DNA from: Euperipatoides rowelli
Lineage: Eukaryota; Onychophora; Udeonychophora; Euonychophora; Peripatopsidae
Reading direction: 5' to 3' (one strand)
NCBI GenBank assembly: GCA_003024985.2
Contig: PXIH01S0010797.1
DNA: 23,040 nt
A program made the position numbers and the translations under genes. Below are positions 1-10,578 of this stretch, one piece after another; position 1 is the first letter of the stretch; every line of letters begins with the position of its first letter. A model generated the notes under the pieces. The model was not told where the DNA came from, made no database searches, and saw only the letters and a program-made list of their open reading frames with translations.

Positions 1-100
1 TGATTTTTCTTATACAGTATATGAATTGAAGATCGACTGAAATTTTCGAAAAGATCGACTGGTCGATCACGATCGACTGGTTGAGCAGGCCTGGTCTATA
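1..100. mobile_element. Possible DNA-transposon terminus (hAT-like), left edge
   Basis: Three direct copies of GATCGACTG begin at 31, 53 and 71, with an inverted TCGATC between them (63-68). They lead into TTGAGCAGGCCTG at 81-93. Short subterminal repeats followed by a CAGGCCTG-type end resemble the right end of hAT-type elements. No transposase and no partner inverted repeat are visible, and the element would run off the left edge. The call rests on pattern resemblance alone. Confidence 0.3.
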
Positions 101-2595
101 GGGACTAGTATTCAAACCTAGGGTTTGTTCAATCATAGTACAATAACCTAGCCCTCAAACTAAAATGTAAAGCCATAGCTAAACTAAAGACAGCTTTAAG
201 TAAATTGTTGTTACTTAGGAAATATTTTATTTTATTTTAATAGATCAGAAACATTTCCGCTAATGAAATAGATTATTTTTTATATACCGTTTGATCCAAA
301 ATAATTATCCATTTTTTTATATATCAAATTTAATTTTTAAGCTCTAAACAAAATCGGGTCCAGCTTTCCAACTTACTGATAGTATCCTTAGGAAAATACT
401 GACTACCGACCACCTAAAGTTTATCTATAAAGTTTCAGTCCAGTTATTAATATTCATAGCTTAAGAAAATATGGTATTGACTGGCTGTTGTTTTGAAACT
501 GAGATTTTTCAAGGAATAAATAATATTGTCAATTTTCATGGAATAAATAATAATGTCAATTTTTTTTTGTGTCTATCCAGGAATTCAATCAAAACTTTCA
601 TGTTTAATATACTGTATGTCTGTATCCAGCGTAAAAATGTATATAAATAATATTGTCAAACCTCAGAGGTTATTATGAAAATATTTACATGATATTGTTT
701 TGTATTTGTTATACTGTATGCCCAATCTGGTATACTCTATGTTAGTCTTTGATATTTATTAATTTTATTAATTAAAAGTACATACTGTACATAGTTTTAA
801 ATATTGTTGTTTTCTCTGAAATTCCTGAATAAGAAATTTAAACAATAATTATAGTATTCTTTGTACAATTAGAAACATAATAGTTTTTATTTGTTTTGTT
901 TCAAAAAGAGTCTAGACTTATTTTAGAGGAAGAGAGTAGTGTAAGTGAGTAATAGTGGTTAATGATCAGCAAATAGGCTCACAATTTGTTTGGAAACAAT
1001 TAGCTCCTCCCATCTAGTTAACTCCTCTAAATAAAACTTTTATTGAAGCTTTCCATCCTCTGCAAGACGGTTTATGACAGTCATAAAATCTGCAAGGAAT
1101 TTTCTTTACACTTGAGAGATCGTTTATCGGAGTAACAATACTAAAACCACTTCTTCATTATCTTAGAAACTACAGCACCTAGAGCTTTGCTCCTTTCTCA
1201 ATTTTTGTTTATTTAGCGACCTTTTCTGATAATTTGTTTAATATTTGTACTAACAATTAAACAATTGCCCTCTCTGATATTATTATTAAAAATTGTACAT
1301 TTATTTCTAGTGATGAGTCATGTCTACCACCTTGGAGAAGTACAATAAATTCCAGGTACAAAATGATGCAAGTTTCGGGGAATCCCCTCAACCTTCTAGG
1401 ATAGAGTATTTCTTAAAATCACAATGATAACCTGAAATTAAATCTTGATTGGAGACAGTAGATTAATTCATCCATCAAATTATTTTGATATTCATCATTG
1501 GTGAGGTTTCTTTTGATCTTTGAGGGACCAATAATAAACGTAAATATTGTACCAAAAACATAATTTTTATATGTTAAAAATATTTTAAAAAGAAGAACTA
1601 AGATATCATGACACACTCTATCTAAAAAAAAAACTTCTCATAAAACTGAGATTTTGTGACTTATGCTTTCGTTCCTGATGTAATCCACCTGCTGAATAAA
1701 ACCGCTCATTCCAAATACCCACAGTCAATCCAGCAATGCTTGGCAGCTTTTCCTTCACTTGTTTCAACCCACAGCTTACCATTATTCAAGAAGACTTTGT
1801 AACAAGATATGATAGTGACCAGCCCTAGAACTAAGGAACGATGCTGACCACAGGCATGTCAATGCCGACCCAAGATCTGCTCAATGATATGTCAGATGGA
1901 AGAAAGAAAAGTGCCTTATTTTCTTTAAATATAATACAGATAAATCAGCTTAAACAGTAGATAGCCAAAGCTAAATACTCTAGTCCTGATCATTTGCCAA
2001 TTTTGTTTTCAAATTTAACACAATTTAGGCCGGCATATAAAAGGACTTGCCATGTTTCTAAGGCCACAACCTTCCAAAAGGTGCTGAGCACCTGAGAATG
2101 ATATTTTTCTGACAAATTTGGTAAGACCATGACAGATCTGCTAATTTCAATAAAATTCCCATTCTGTCTGCAACTCTTTTATTTCCTGAAAACTAAAATC
2201 TATAATTACCTTCTGTATTAAAAAAATAACTTTTCGTCTTCATTAAACTTAACAAACTCTTCTTTGCATCTCAAGATACTTCATTTTATTATTCAAGAAA
2301 AACTCTCATTTTCCAATTTCATTTTTAATGAAATTCTTAGTCTACCACCAAGTTTAAACTCTGATATGGACTTGCCGAAGGAACAGACAAATGTAATAAT
2401 TGTAACCAAATTCTACAAAATGTAAGTTATTTAATTTTTACATTTTTTATCATTTTGCATTTCATTTATTTTAATTTTAACATAAGTATTTTTTNTACAC
2501 CTATTTCTTTTTTGTTTGTTTATATAATGTAAATAACATTGTATATAGGCTATATACATATAGATATTGCAGAATAAAAACATTATATTATTTAC
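101..2595. other. Non-coding AT-rich stretch
   Basis: No convincing coding sequence on either strand. It holds a two-unit tandem repeat of about 27 bp at 513-566 (unit starting GGAATAAATAAT), with a partial third copy near 643. It also holds several scattered copies of the word TACTGTATG between 608 and 790. Position 2495 is an undetermined base. I searched the minus strand for the missing fibrinogen-domain exons (WW or Cys-rich C-terminal motifs) and did not see them, so they should lie further left, outside the window. Confidence 0.6.
513..566. repeat. 27-bp tandem repeat, two copies
   Basis: Two adjacent units, 513-539 and 540-566, begin GGAATAAATAAT and continue with TTGTCAATTTT or ATGTCAATTTT. 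A related fragment (ATAAATAATATTGTCAA) recurs near 643-660. It is a small AT-rich minisatellite with no evident function. Confidence 0.7.
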
Positions 2596-2729
2596 CAGCC
2601 ATCCACCTCCTTCTGTTGTTAAATCACAATAAACGTTTATTTTCGGGAGACATGCATCAGGATAGATTGTGTAAACACCTGAAATTTTATATCCTTGGCT
2701 TTGAATTTCAGAACAGTCATTAGGCTCAT
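2596..2729 (-). CDS. Fibrinogen-related secreted protein, exon 2 (start of fibrinogen C-terminal domain)
   Basis: This 134-bp internal exon reads on the minus strand and opens the fibrinogen C-terminal (FBG) domain. Visible family signatures are the DC near the exon start, the GVYTIYP segment, VYCDL and the TEGGGW motif; in the family these form the N-terminal beta strands and first Cys of the globular lectin-like domain. The acceptor is a T-rich tract ending TTTTTCAG (AG at 2730-2731). The donor is CTG followed by GTAAAT (GT at 2594-2595). The exon enters in phase 1, exactly matching the donor of the signal-peptide exon at 8541, and leaves in phase 0 after 44 full codons. FBG domains occur in ficolins, FREPs, tenascins and angiopoietins, often as carbohydrate-binding innate immune lectins; which subgroup this belongs to cannot be decided. 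The remaining roughly 170 residues of the domain are not visible and must lie left of the window, unless the gene is truncated. Confidence 0.85.
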
Positions 2730-5136
2730 CTGAAAAAGTTTTAATCAAACTTATTTTTAACATTTCTTCTGGTAGCAAGCAATAATGTTGGTCATTGTTC
2801 AATTATTCCATAAAATCACATATTTTAAATAAAAATAACAAAACTATTAATTTAATTTACAATGAATATTATATCAGAAACTTTAATATTATCTATATTT
2901 CTTCATCTCAATCCTGATAATAAGTCCAGGCATCATAATATCTTTAGTTAATAAATTATATGTTAGCCATATCATTCTTTATGCTAGCTAATTAAATACC
3001 CATTTATTCATTTCATTTCTGCAATGACCAGCCTTCATTACCTTATTATAACAAACTGTTATTACTGCATTATTTTCCACTGAAGACCACATTTACTGCT
3101 TCAGCTGTATTATTCACTTACATTATTCAATAATTCCAAGAATGCATTTTACCCCTTTACATATAATCTCCTACTCATCTAACAATAATGTTCATAATAT
3201 ACATTTTTCTTAGAATTCTTTGGTCTTTGGGTAAATCACATTCATATATGGCTACTTTTTGTGTTTTCTCACATTTGCAAAAACTGGTAGTGTTAGTGAA
3301 ATCACATTTACAGGCAACATTATCAGACAACTTAATTTTAGAGTTTTTTTCAATTTTTTTTGTATGTATCACTATTCAACTTGGCTTTTACTTGCTCCAT
3401 GAAGCACATTAAATTATTGTGATATTTCTTAATGACTAATTTAATGTGAGTTTCAGAAAGTGTCAGTAATGAGGTTTTCTTCCACATTTTCCTCAATTTA
3501 ATATCACAAAAATCTTCAGTTCTTTTTTAATCTTATAGTTTATGCCTCAACCACAAGTAACACTAACATCTTCATGATTTGGCAACACAAACCCACTGAA
3601 GTATTTTTAGCACACCATTAATTGGATCAATAATAATTAATGACACTTGTAGTTTACTTCACCATTTTTACCAGCAAAATTAATTATTTCCTCTTCAAAC
3701 ACACTTTCTTCATAAAGCAAATTTATTTAAAAAAAAATTGGGAAATGTCTACAGCATAAATAAATCGATAGTTGGTGGCAAAAAATAAATGAAAAATTGT
3801 AATGAAATTTTCAGTTAAACTTCTACTCATTTATAATTGGATAATAATAAAAAAATATTTAAGAACCACACACATCTTATGCTCCAAGGTAATGTTGAAG
3901 ACTCATCCACATCAAGAAAATAAAGAGCATGTCCAAATTCAAAATTGTATTTAATNTATGATTCAATCATTATTGTAATATGTTTCTATAAATGTTTTTC
4001 AGCATTTATTTGATTTATTTTATTTTATTGTAATTGTTTATAAGACAACATAGTCAATGCTATTTCAAATGTTAAAGTTATCTATTTAAATAAAATAATT
4101 TATATTTATACATATAAACTAGACAGTTTTTTTTATTTTTTTATGAAGTCATGTTTCTCTCATTTTTTTTACGATCCATTTTTTTATTATTGCTGGTTAT
4201 GGATAAATGGTGCCAGAAGTCTTTGGGGGGAAAAAAAAACAGTGAATGAGAACCCTAAATTTTACAAAGACTAATAAATTCAAACTCAATATTGTACAGA
4301 GTTAAAATACATCACAAAGACATTTTTTTTCCACAATAAATCTTGATTGTGAACTATGAGTAACAAACACTTTACATTATAAATTAGCCAATTACTGTCA
4401 GTGGTGAAATTATGAGTTCTATATTGTGTTATTATTATTATTTTTAATTGTTTGTTATTTGTTACTAAATGTATTACAAAATAGAGGTACAGGGTTAAAA
4501 AGGGGGGATGTGAAACAAAGGGAAAATAGAGATTAAATGTATAGAGAAATGGTAGGTTGATTAGGTTAAATAACGCATAAGGGGTTGGTGAAATTCATCC
4601 CCCTGTCCTTCAAAATGTAATACTCATACCTACATAAAGTACTGTAGGACAATCATAATAATGTGAAAAAAAAAAAAACATATTTACAAATTTTTTCAAT
4701 TTGCAGATTGATTTAGGATCCATGCACGCCGATGACAAATATGGGTAATTCACCATATGGTTAGACCCAAAGGGCAGAGATAAGTAAAGTTTATTAATGG
4801 TTTCAATATTGTGTTTATTCTCAAGATAACATTGAAATGGCAAAAATTTGTTTTCTTAAAGATTACAGACATTCCTTTAAAGGTAATTGATACTTTTTGT
4901 TCAAAATAACAACTGAAATTGGTCAAATAACTGCTTATGAACCAACCAAAAGAATACATTTTAATGATGAAAAATCACTAAACATTGCACCTGTCAAGGT
5001 AGGTCTAAAATTGTTTGACGCCCACTCTAGTGATGAGATTTCCTATTTTTTTGTCGTAGGCAGGAATGAATTATCCTTGGATTCATCTAGAAGATAGGGG
5101 AAATCTTTTTATTTAACTGTAGAAAAGTGTGATATT
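2730..5136. other. Intron 1 of the fibrinogen-related gene, distal part; AT-rich, no clear gene
   Basis: This is intron sequence on the minus-strand gene model. Short open frames here (for example 3175-3372 minus with several Cys residues, and 4897-5097 plus) show no recognisable domain and are treated as chance. An ATT-rich run lies at 4428-4445. A unit at 4486-4501 (GGTACAGGGTTAAAAA) is shared with the retroposed insert near 21707. Position 3956 is an undetermined base. Confidence 0.5.
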
Positions 5137-5426
5137 GTCAAGGTCTGGTAGTCGAGTGGTAATTGTGCTTGCCTTGCTAGGCCTATGACATATGCTGGGG
5201 ACACAGGTTCGATCCCAGGTTAGGAAGGTTATTGAACGATTTTTTCTCCCTAGCTTTAACAGCTCGCTTTGAGTTTATACCTAGTACGCCATCCTTTGCA
5301 CCACGAAGGACCTGTTTCTGATGTAGTAGTAATAATGATTTATTGTATTTATAATTAATTAACCCACAAAAAAAAAAAATACATCTCTTCTCCCTTTGGA
5401 GGTGAAGATTTATTATAAAAAAAGAA
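5137..5426 (+). mobile_element. tRNA-derived SINE with 16-bp target-site duplication
   Basis: The insert starts GTCAAGGTCTGG and contains an RNA polymerase III A-box-like segment, TGGTAGTCGAGTGG (5146-5159), and a B box, GGTTCGATCCC (5206-5216), spaced as in tRNA genes. It carries an A-rich tract (5368-5380) and ends in an A/G-rich tail. It is bounded by exact 16-bp direct repeats AGAAAAGTGTGATATT at 5121-5136 and 5427-5442, the expected product of LINE-assisted target-primed integration. The perfect duplication suggests fairly recent insertion. It lies in the fibrinogen gene intron, in the opposite orientation to that gene. The 5' head resembles that of the SINE at 16451 (both begin GTCAAGGT), though the bodies diverge. 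Confidence 0.88.
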
Positions 5427-5781
5427 AGAAAAGTGTGATATTTGGTGAGGGAGTGTCACCACCAAAATAATTAATGTTTGTGCATCAAATTTTTAAAATG
5501 AACTAGAATTAAATAACTCTTCTAATCAGTCTTTTTAACAAACGAATGAAATTTTGGATAACTCTCAATTAGATAATATAGACCTACCCTTACTTTATTG
5601 GAAAAACAAAAACCTGCTTGTGCAAATTATAACATGAAAGTTTTACCTATTTTTGTTTGATTTATAATATATTTTGACAAAATCAAAATATATAGTAAAA
5701 AAACAAACAAACATTAAAAGTCTATTTAGTCTATATAAGTTAGCCTATATAATAAGAGCTATAATTATATAAATTTGGATA

Positions 5782-5965
5782 ATGTTGAGAATTGAAATAG
5801 CCTGCACCTCTTCATAATATTTTAATATACTAAGTTATTTAATATTTTTATAAAAAAAGCATATGTCTATTAAAATATATTGTCATTAATAGGACAAGGC
5901 GATTTCTTGAAAATTAAAGCTGTAGGATAAAAAAAAAAAAAGTCATTTTCAGATTTATTGCGATT
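5782..5965. repeat. Direct duplicate segment, copy 1
   Basis: A segment including TATTAAAATATATTGT, CTTGAAAATTAAAGCTGTAG and an A run recurs, diverged, at about 6299-6455. The copies share about 150 bp in the same order, with indels and substitutions, and lie about 500 bp apart. They are either two copies of one AT-rich interspersed repeat or an old tandem duplication of a roughly 0.5-kb unit. Confidence 0.6.
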
Positions 5966-6011
5966 TTTCTTTTTGTATACTATTATCTATAAAATTGAAT
6001 AAGTTGTCCAT

Positions 6012-6029
6012 GGGGGGGGGGGGGGGGGG
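6012..6029 (+). repeat. Homopolymer tract of 18 G
   Basis: Eighteen consecutive G lie in an otherwise very AT-rich region, followed by a short GC-richer stretch to about 6090 (GACCGACACGACAATCTGGCG). The run may mark the inside of an old mobile element. Exact length is uncertain, because homopolymers of this size are prone to sequencing and polymerase error. Confidence 0.9.
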
Positions 6030-6298
6030 CTGAGAAGGTCGTGGGGTCGAAATGACCGACACGACAATCTGGCGATCTCCTGGTAGCTGTTTTTTTCTGC
6101 AGATATTTGCGTTTATCATGAATTCGTTTTTTCATATATTTGTGTATTCAATTCACTGATTGTATTCTGAAATATTGTTCTTAAATACTTCTTGTGCTTG
6201 AAATTGGATTTAGATATTCTGTTTGTTATCTATGAATTTATATAGTGTATTGTATTAATTAGCATTTGAAAATAAATTTATTTAAAAAAAAATTTGAT

Positions 6299-6455
6299 AA
6301 AGTTGATAATTCAAACCTTGTACTTATCTTCCATTTTTATAAAAAAAAAAACAATATGTTTATTAAAATATATTGTAATTATAGGCCATTTATCTTGAAA
6401 ATGAAAGCTGTAGAATAAATTAAAAAAAGCTATTTTCATATTTATTTTAATAACA
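6299..6455. repeat. Direct duplicate segment, copy 2
   Basis: This is the diverged partner of the segment at 5782-5965. It shares TATTAAAATATATTGT, CTTGAAAATGAAAGCTGTAG and a following A-rich run. Both copies are preceded by a GTTGAnAATT-like start. Neither has coding potential. Confidence 0.6.
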
Positions 6456-6579
6456 CTAAGCACTTAGTATTATTAAAATAAATAGTTAATAATTGTCGAG
6501 CCAATTATTAACTATTATATTCGTCATTTTAAATTAATAAAAAAATTCATTAATATGCTATATTCCATTCTTACAGATG

Positions 6580-7314
6580 CTATTATGGGCTAGAAACAGA
6601 CATTCAATTGGAAGATTAAAATTAATGTTACCTCTACATTTGGGGGGTATAGCTTTAAAAAACTTACATATTAGTACAGGTAATAACTTTTAATGCTTTT
6701 GGTTCACTGGCTATATTTTTACAATCTACTTTTGATAAGGTGATTACACCTTCTGACACTCCTCCATCAATTTCTCTTCTTTTCTAACCAAATTATAAAC
6801 TTAAAGAACATGTACTTATAGACTATCTGTTTGATGACTTGGATATGAGGAGATTTGAAATACTAACATGTAAACAATTAATTAATATTAGATACACAAT
6901 TTTTAACAATGACGTAGTTGCTAAATTTTCTTTTAAATTAAATTAATTGCTAGATATAATATTATATCTTCATGCTTATTTTGCTTAGAGAAAAAATCCA
7001 TTGAGTACATTTTATTTAAATGTCCTATGCTTTTGCAATAGAATCAGAATTTAAAATATTTTGTATCTTGATTTGTCAGATTGATACTGGATTGATTTTG
7101 TTAAGTTGTGTTTAGATAACATTGACAATCTGAAATTTCCTTTTTTTTTTTGTATTAGAAGATGCATAATGATAAATTGTTTAGTAAAATTAAAAGATAA
7201 ATGCAATAAATAAAGTCTATCATTTGATAAAAAGTTATTGAATAAAGATACCTTTGATAAGATATGGAATAACAATATTAATAAATTAAGTTTATTTCAT
7301 TATGTATGTTTTTA
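6580..7314 (+). pseudogene. LINE retrotransposon 3' fragment: end of reverse transcriptase and C-terminal Cys domain
   Basis: On the plus strand, around 6580-6680, the translation reads LLWARNRHSIGRLKL followed by LPLHLGGIALKNL. This is the thumb-region pattern just after the reverse transcriptase in L1/Tx1-like LINE ORF2 (the family shows a K..LP...GGLGLPNL motif). Further on, CLFCLEKKSIEYILFKCP (from 6972) matches the C-X2-C...H...C zinc-binding C-terminal domain of these ORF2 proteins, with the usual His replaced by Tyr. Stops and frameshifts interrupt it throughout, so it is dead. Typical of 5' truncation, no endonuclease or RT core precedes it here. The end near 7314 is approximate. It lies antisense to the fibrinogen gene within its intron. 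Confidence 0.72.
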
Positions 7315-8332
7315 AATTTACATAATTGATAATAATAATAATTTTATTGGTCGATTTTTTTTTTATTGTTTGATATCTTCAATATATATGAGTTCATTTT
7401 GATTTTTACGTCACAATGACTGATGTCACATATAATATGTTATATTTTCATACTCTGTAATTTTATTCTGTAGGCCTATAGTAAATAAAACTTTATTATC
7501 AATAGTCTAATAAAAGATATAAATTAAATTAAATATTTTTTTAACAATAATATAATCAGTTTTGACGAATGTTGCTTACATTAAGGATGCAGATAGATTT
7601 ATAATTATTACAATACAGTAATATTAAAATTAAGAAAATAATATAGGCTACTAAATAATATTACAAAAAAAAAAAAAAACATAATTACAATGTATAATTT
7701 TTAAACTAAGTACAAAATTCGAATATAAAAGGCATATATTAACAAAAAATAAATAATAATTAAATACATAAAATTTAACACACAGAATTAAAACTCTAGT
7801 GACAGGAAATCTAATCCATTGAATTCGCAACAATTCGAAATTCCTTTTCCTTTCAGCTACATCTCTAGTGAGATTACCGTTGATGTAGGCTTACAATGCA
7901 TGTTTAATCATATTTTAATCACATGATCCAAATGGATAACAACGTTATTTTATTATTTACAATCTTAATCTTACTATAAATCTGAGCCCTAACTCCTAAT
8001 CCACAATGCCCCAACCCTATGATAATAGAGATGTGAAATAAACCTTTTTTTAGTTATTTAGATAATTTTAACACAAACCTCCCAGCCATACTTTTAACCA
8101 ATCAATGGCTACTTTACACGCTTAGTAGCTAAAATGAGGGTTATATGTTCTGTTTCTAGGCACTTCTGTTATTTGCAATAAAATACTAGCCTAATTTAGA
8201 ATTCTAAATTTCGTTATTGTAATACTGCTATCATTTTAAAGTACGAGTTCAAGTACTAGCATTCACAATATGTAAATTTGTAAAAATTTGAAATTGTATT
8301 TGCCTTTTTTTCATCTATGTTATTATATATAT
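7315..8332. other. AT-rich intronic stretch, no gene seen
   Basis: Nothing recognisable is encoded. A short ATA/ATAATA run lies near 7327-7341, and a poly-A run with AT-rich flanks near 7663-7680. Short open frames here have low-complexity, hydrophobic, AT-driven translations and are not supported. Confidence 0.5.
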
Positions 8333-8345
8333 TAAATTTGACATC

Positions 8346-8418
8346 TTAGATCTCAGCTACAGAGGACCAAGTTGGGTCACTAGTTCGAATCCGGCAAAAA
8401 CCACTGCTGGATTTTTAA
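8346..8418 (+). mobile_element. 73-bp tRNA-like retroposed fragment with 13-bp target-site duplication
   Basis: A 73-bp insert is bounded by exact 13-bp direct repeats TAAATTTGACATC at 8333-8345 and 8419-8431. Inside is a tRNA-like order: CTCAGCTACAGAGGACC resembling a D-arm/A-box region, then GGTCACTAGTTCGAATCCGG carrying a canonical B box (GTTCGAATCC), then a short AT-rich tail ending TTTTTAA. The size is close to a tRNA, but the T-arm 5' stem no longer pairs well and no acceptor stem closes, so it is not a functional tRNA. It is best read as a truncated tRNA retropseudogene or the head of a SINE. The duplication, about 110 bp from the fibrinogen exon 1 splice donor, implies insertion into this intron. 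Confidence 0.65.
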
Positions 8419-8540
8419 TAAATTTGACATCCTTTGTAAATGAAAAATGTATATGTAGAATAAAAAGTACGAATAAATTTATTTAAATTAACAAAAAAAA
8501 TGTTAAAAACAATACCAATGCTAATATGAAGACTACTTAC

Positions 8541-8793
8541 CATAGTTTCTATTTAAAAATAATTGTTCATTAGTTTCTTTAACTTTGTATGTCGTTGTAA
8601 TCACTGCATTTGTAAAATCTTGGAGAAGGGTATCGAGTACAGGATTTGTTCTTCTTGATTGAATTGGATCGCGATTAATACTACGACAATTTGATTTAAT
8701 TTCAAGTATTTGGGCTGAAGTTACAGGGCTGAACAATGAAATCAGAACGAAACACAATAGAGTAAATAAAGGAATCATGGTTATGCCCTTCAA
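8541..8793 (-). CDS. Fibrinogen-related secreted protein, exon 1 (signal peptide and linker)
   Basis: The first coding exon reads on the minus strand. Two in-frame Met codons are possible: 8793 (MKGITMIPLF) and 8778 (MIPLFTLLCF). Both give a classical secretion signal, a hydrophobic run of Leu/Phe/Val/Ile residues ending near SPVTSAQ, with likely cleavage after the TSA or SAQ segment. A polar stretch of about 60 residues follows (LDTLLQDFTNAVITTTYKVK) that could form a short helix or oligomerisation stalk. The exon ends at a perfect donor, G followed by GTAAGT (8535-8540 on the plus strand). One base is left over (phase 1), so joining to 2729 makes GAT (Asp) and continues in frame into the fibrinogen domain. 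The two exons are 5.8 kb apart with transposon debris between them. The protein is inferred to be secreted; no promoter element is clear. Confidence 0.8.
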
Positions 8794-9747
8794 CTAACAG
8801 ACTATTCTAAAATCAATGAGTTAAATAGGAACATACTATGTGACTGTATATAACGCAATTTATTTAAATGAAGAGGAAATTAAGAACAATAAGAAACTAA
8901 AACAAACCAAAAAAAATAAAATAATAAAATAAAAAAATTCACTCAAGAAAAACATCATTTCCTGACAAATTCTTAGTATTTATTTTTTAAATAAAATACT
9001 TACTAGAAAATTAAGTAAAAACCATGACTTTTTAAATACATTGCTCATGCTACGGAAGTGACTACTTTTTTTCTCGTGTTCTTTTTGTTTAAAATTTTTA
9101 ATGATATGTCTCTAATTTCAATAATTATTTAAAGGTGCAATTGGTTTAAATGTATAATTTTGATTCTAAATATTTATATTTGAATACAGGAAAGAAAAAT
9201 GGCACAAAAGTGAATCCTGAATGTATAATGTTGTGAGATAGATGTCATGTTTTTGTTTGTTAATATTATTGTACATGTTTTTATTTAAATAGAATGAACT
9301 TTAAAAAAAAATCATGACTTTATTATTTGCCTTTCTAATAGCAAATAAAAATAAAAATAGATTAATTTAATTTGTAAAAAAAAAAAGGTTATTTTATAAT
9401 AACCTTTAATGAAAAAGTCTATAAAAAAATTTAAATTGCTGCCTATTTTGCAAAAGGAATAATATATTTCTCATTCTCCTATGAGGCTTTGTGCTACCTG
9501 GCTGTTGGGGGAATTAACTCCTGTAGAATTTGTATTTCTTATAAACTACATTTAATTATTATGTTTATGGATATTTGTTTTCTATTTTTTTTTAAATATT
9601 CACGGCTCAATTGATGGTATTATTTCTCAATATCTGGTAAAGATAATTTTGTTTGTATTTAAAAAACAGAATTTCTGTAAAAATAAAAACTTTAATGTTG
9701 TTTGTATTCTCATTAATGGTAGGCTATGTATCTTTACTACAGTGATA
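8794..9747. other. Presumed 5' flank of the fibrinogen-related gene; AT-rich
   Basis: This is the region upstream of the minus-strand signal-peptide exon. No TATA box or transcription start can be placed with confidence in such AT-rich sequence. It includes a small stem-loop at 9384-9407 after a poly-A run. No coding region is supported. Confidence 0.45.
9384..9407. repeat. Small perfect inverted repeat (10-bp arms)
   Basis: AAAGGTTATT and AATAACCTTT flank a 4-base loop (TTAT), directly after a run of 12 or more A. It could be a hairpin at the tail of an old retroposed sequence. No function is evident. Confidence 0.6.
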
Positions 9748-9939
9748 ATGTCTCAATCAACTTTTGATTTACAAATTAGTGCCAAAGAAAATGTAATAGC
9801 AAATTTTAAAAGAAATGTTTCATTGGTTACTGATAGAGCAAATGTCTTTAAGTTGGTGAATGCAGAATACAAGAAACATATTTTTTTCTTAAATCATTTA
9901 ATAGATTTACTACCTGAGCTTGATATTTTGAAGTTTTAA
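9748..9939 (+). CDS. Hypothetical short open frame, unknown
   Basis: This is a 63-residue frame from ATG at 9748 (MSQSTFDLQISAKENVIANF); an upstream in-frame Met at 9649 would add 33 residues of poorer, AT-driven composition. The translation is mixed hydrophilic/hydrophobic (FFLNHLIDLLPELDILKF at the end) and reads more like a real protein than its surroundings. I do not recognise a domain. No splice sites, signal peptide or membrane segment stand out. It may belong with the frame at 10579 as remnants of one gene or transposon, but nothing proves this. Confidence 0.3.
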   Translation: MSQSTFDLQISAKENVIANFKRNVSLVTDRANVFKLVNAEYKKHIFFLNHLIDLLPELDILKF

Positions 9940-10578
9940 GCAGAATATAGTAGATTGGATCAGCTTATAATTAAATAGAATTTGAGAATGAAAATGCAAT
10001 GCAATTATTTTCTGAGAAATTTCTAAACTTTGGGAAATGTACATATTATATGCAAATTAACTTAAGATTCTAAATATAATAAATCTGACAGTGTTGTGGA
10101 TGCCAGCTAAGCTTATTATTGAAGAAATTGCTCAAATTTTGGGCGCTTAAGCCTACAAAAAATAAAAATTAATGACAAAAAAAGTCTTCATCACTACACT
10201 ACACCCATAAGGAAATTTCATTATCTGATTTGCGTATACAGTATATTCAGCAAATAGATTAAAGCATAGTTGTACAATAAAAATTGGTACAGTGCACTTC
10301 AAATGTAAAAGCACAGCCCACGATATTAAAAGCTGTAATTTTTGCTATTGTGGAAAATGTGGTGAGTATAAGCTTGTTTAGTTGTCCTCTTCATACATAC
10401 ATGCCCTTTTGAGAACAGATGATACTAATGTTGGGCATGTTATGGATAGTGAACAAATAGAGTTTTAGGTAAAAATACTGCTAATGAAACATCTCTTAGC
10501 TCACAGCAGAAACATGATTCTACTGTTACAATTTTAGAAGCTGACAAAGGAAATTCATTTGTATCAGGAAATTTTGAT

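Noticed and set aside
1940-2420. Possible RT entry motif on the plus strand (AKYSSPDHLP)
   Set aside because: A single weak match without neighbouring reverse transcriptase motifs.
3175-3412. Overlapping plus and minus frames, the minus one with several Cys (VACKCDFTNTTSFCKCE)
   Set aside because: Short, overlapping on both strands, with no flanking coding signal. The Cys spacing fits no domain I know.
4897-5097. Plus-strand open frame just before the SINE, with protein-like composition and a possible GT donor
   Set aside because: No domain recognised, no acceptor or partner exon, and it lies antisense inside the intron of the fibrinogen-related gene.
8346-8418. Functional tRNA gene
   Set aside because: The acceptor stem does not close, the T-arm stem is degraded and exact target-site duplications mark a retroposed copy.
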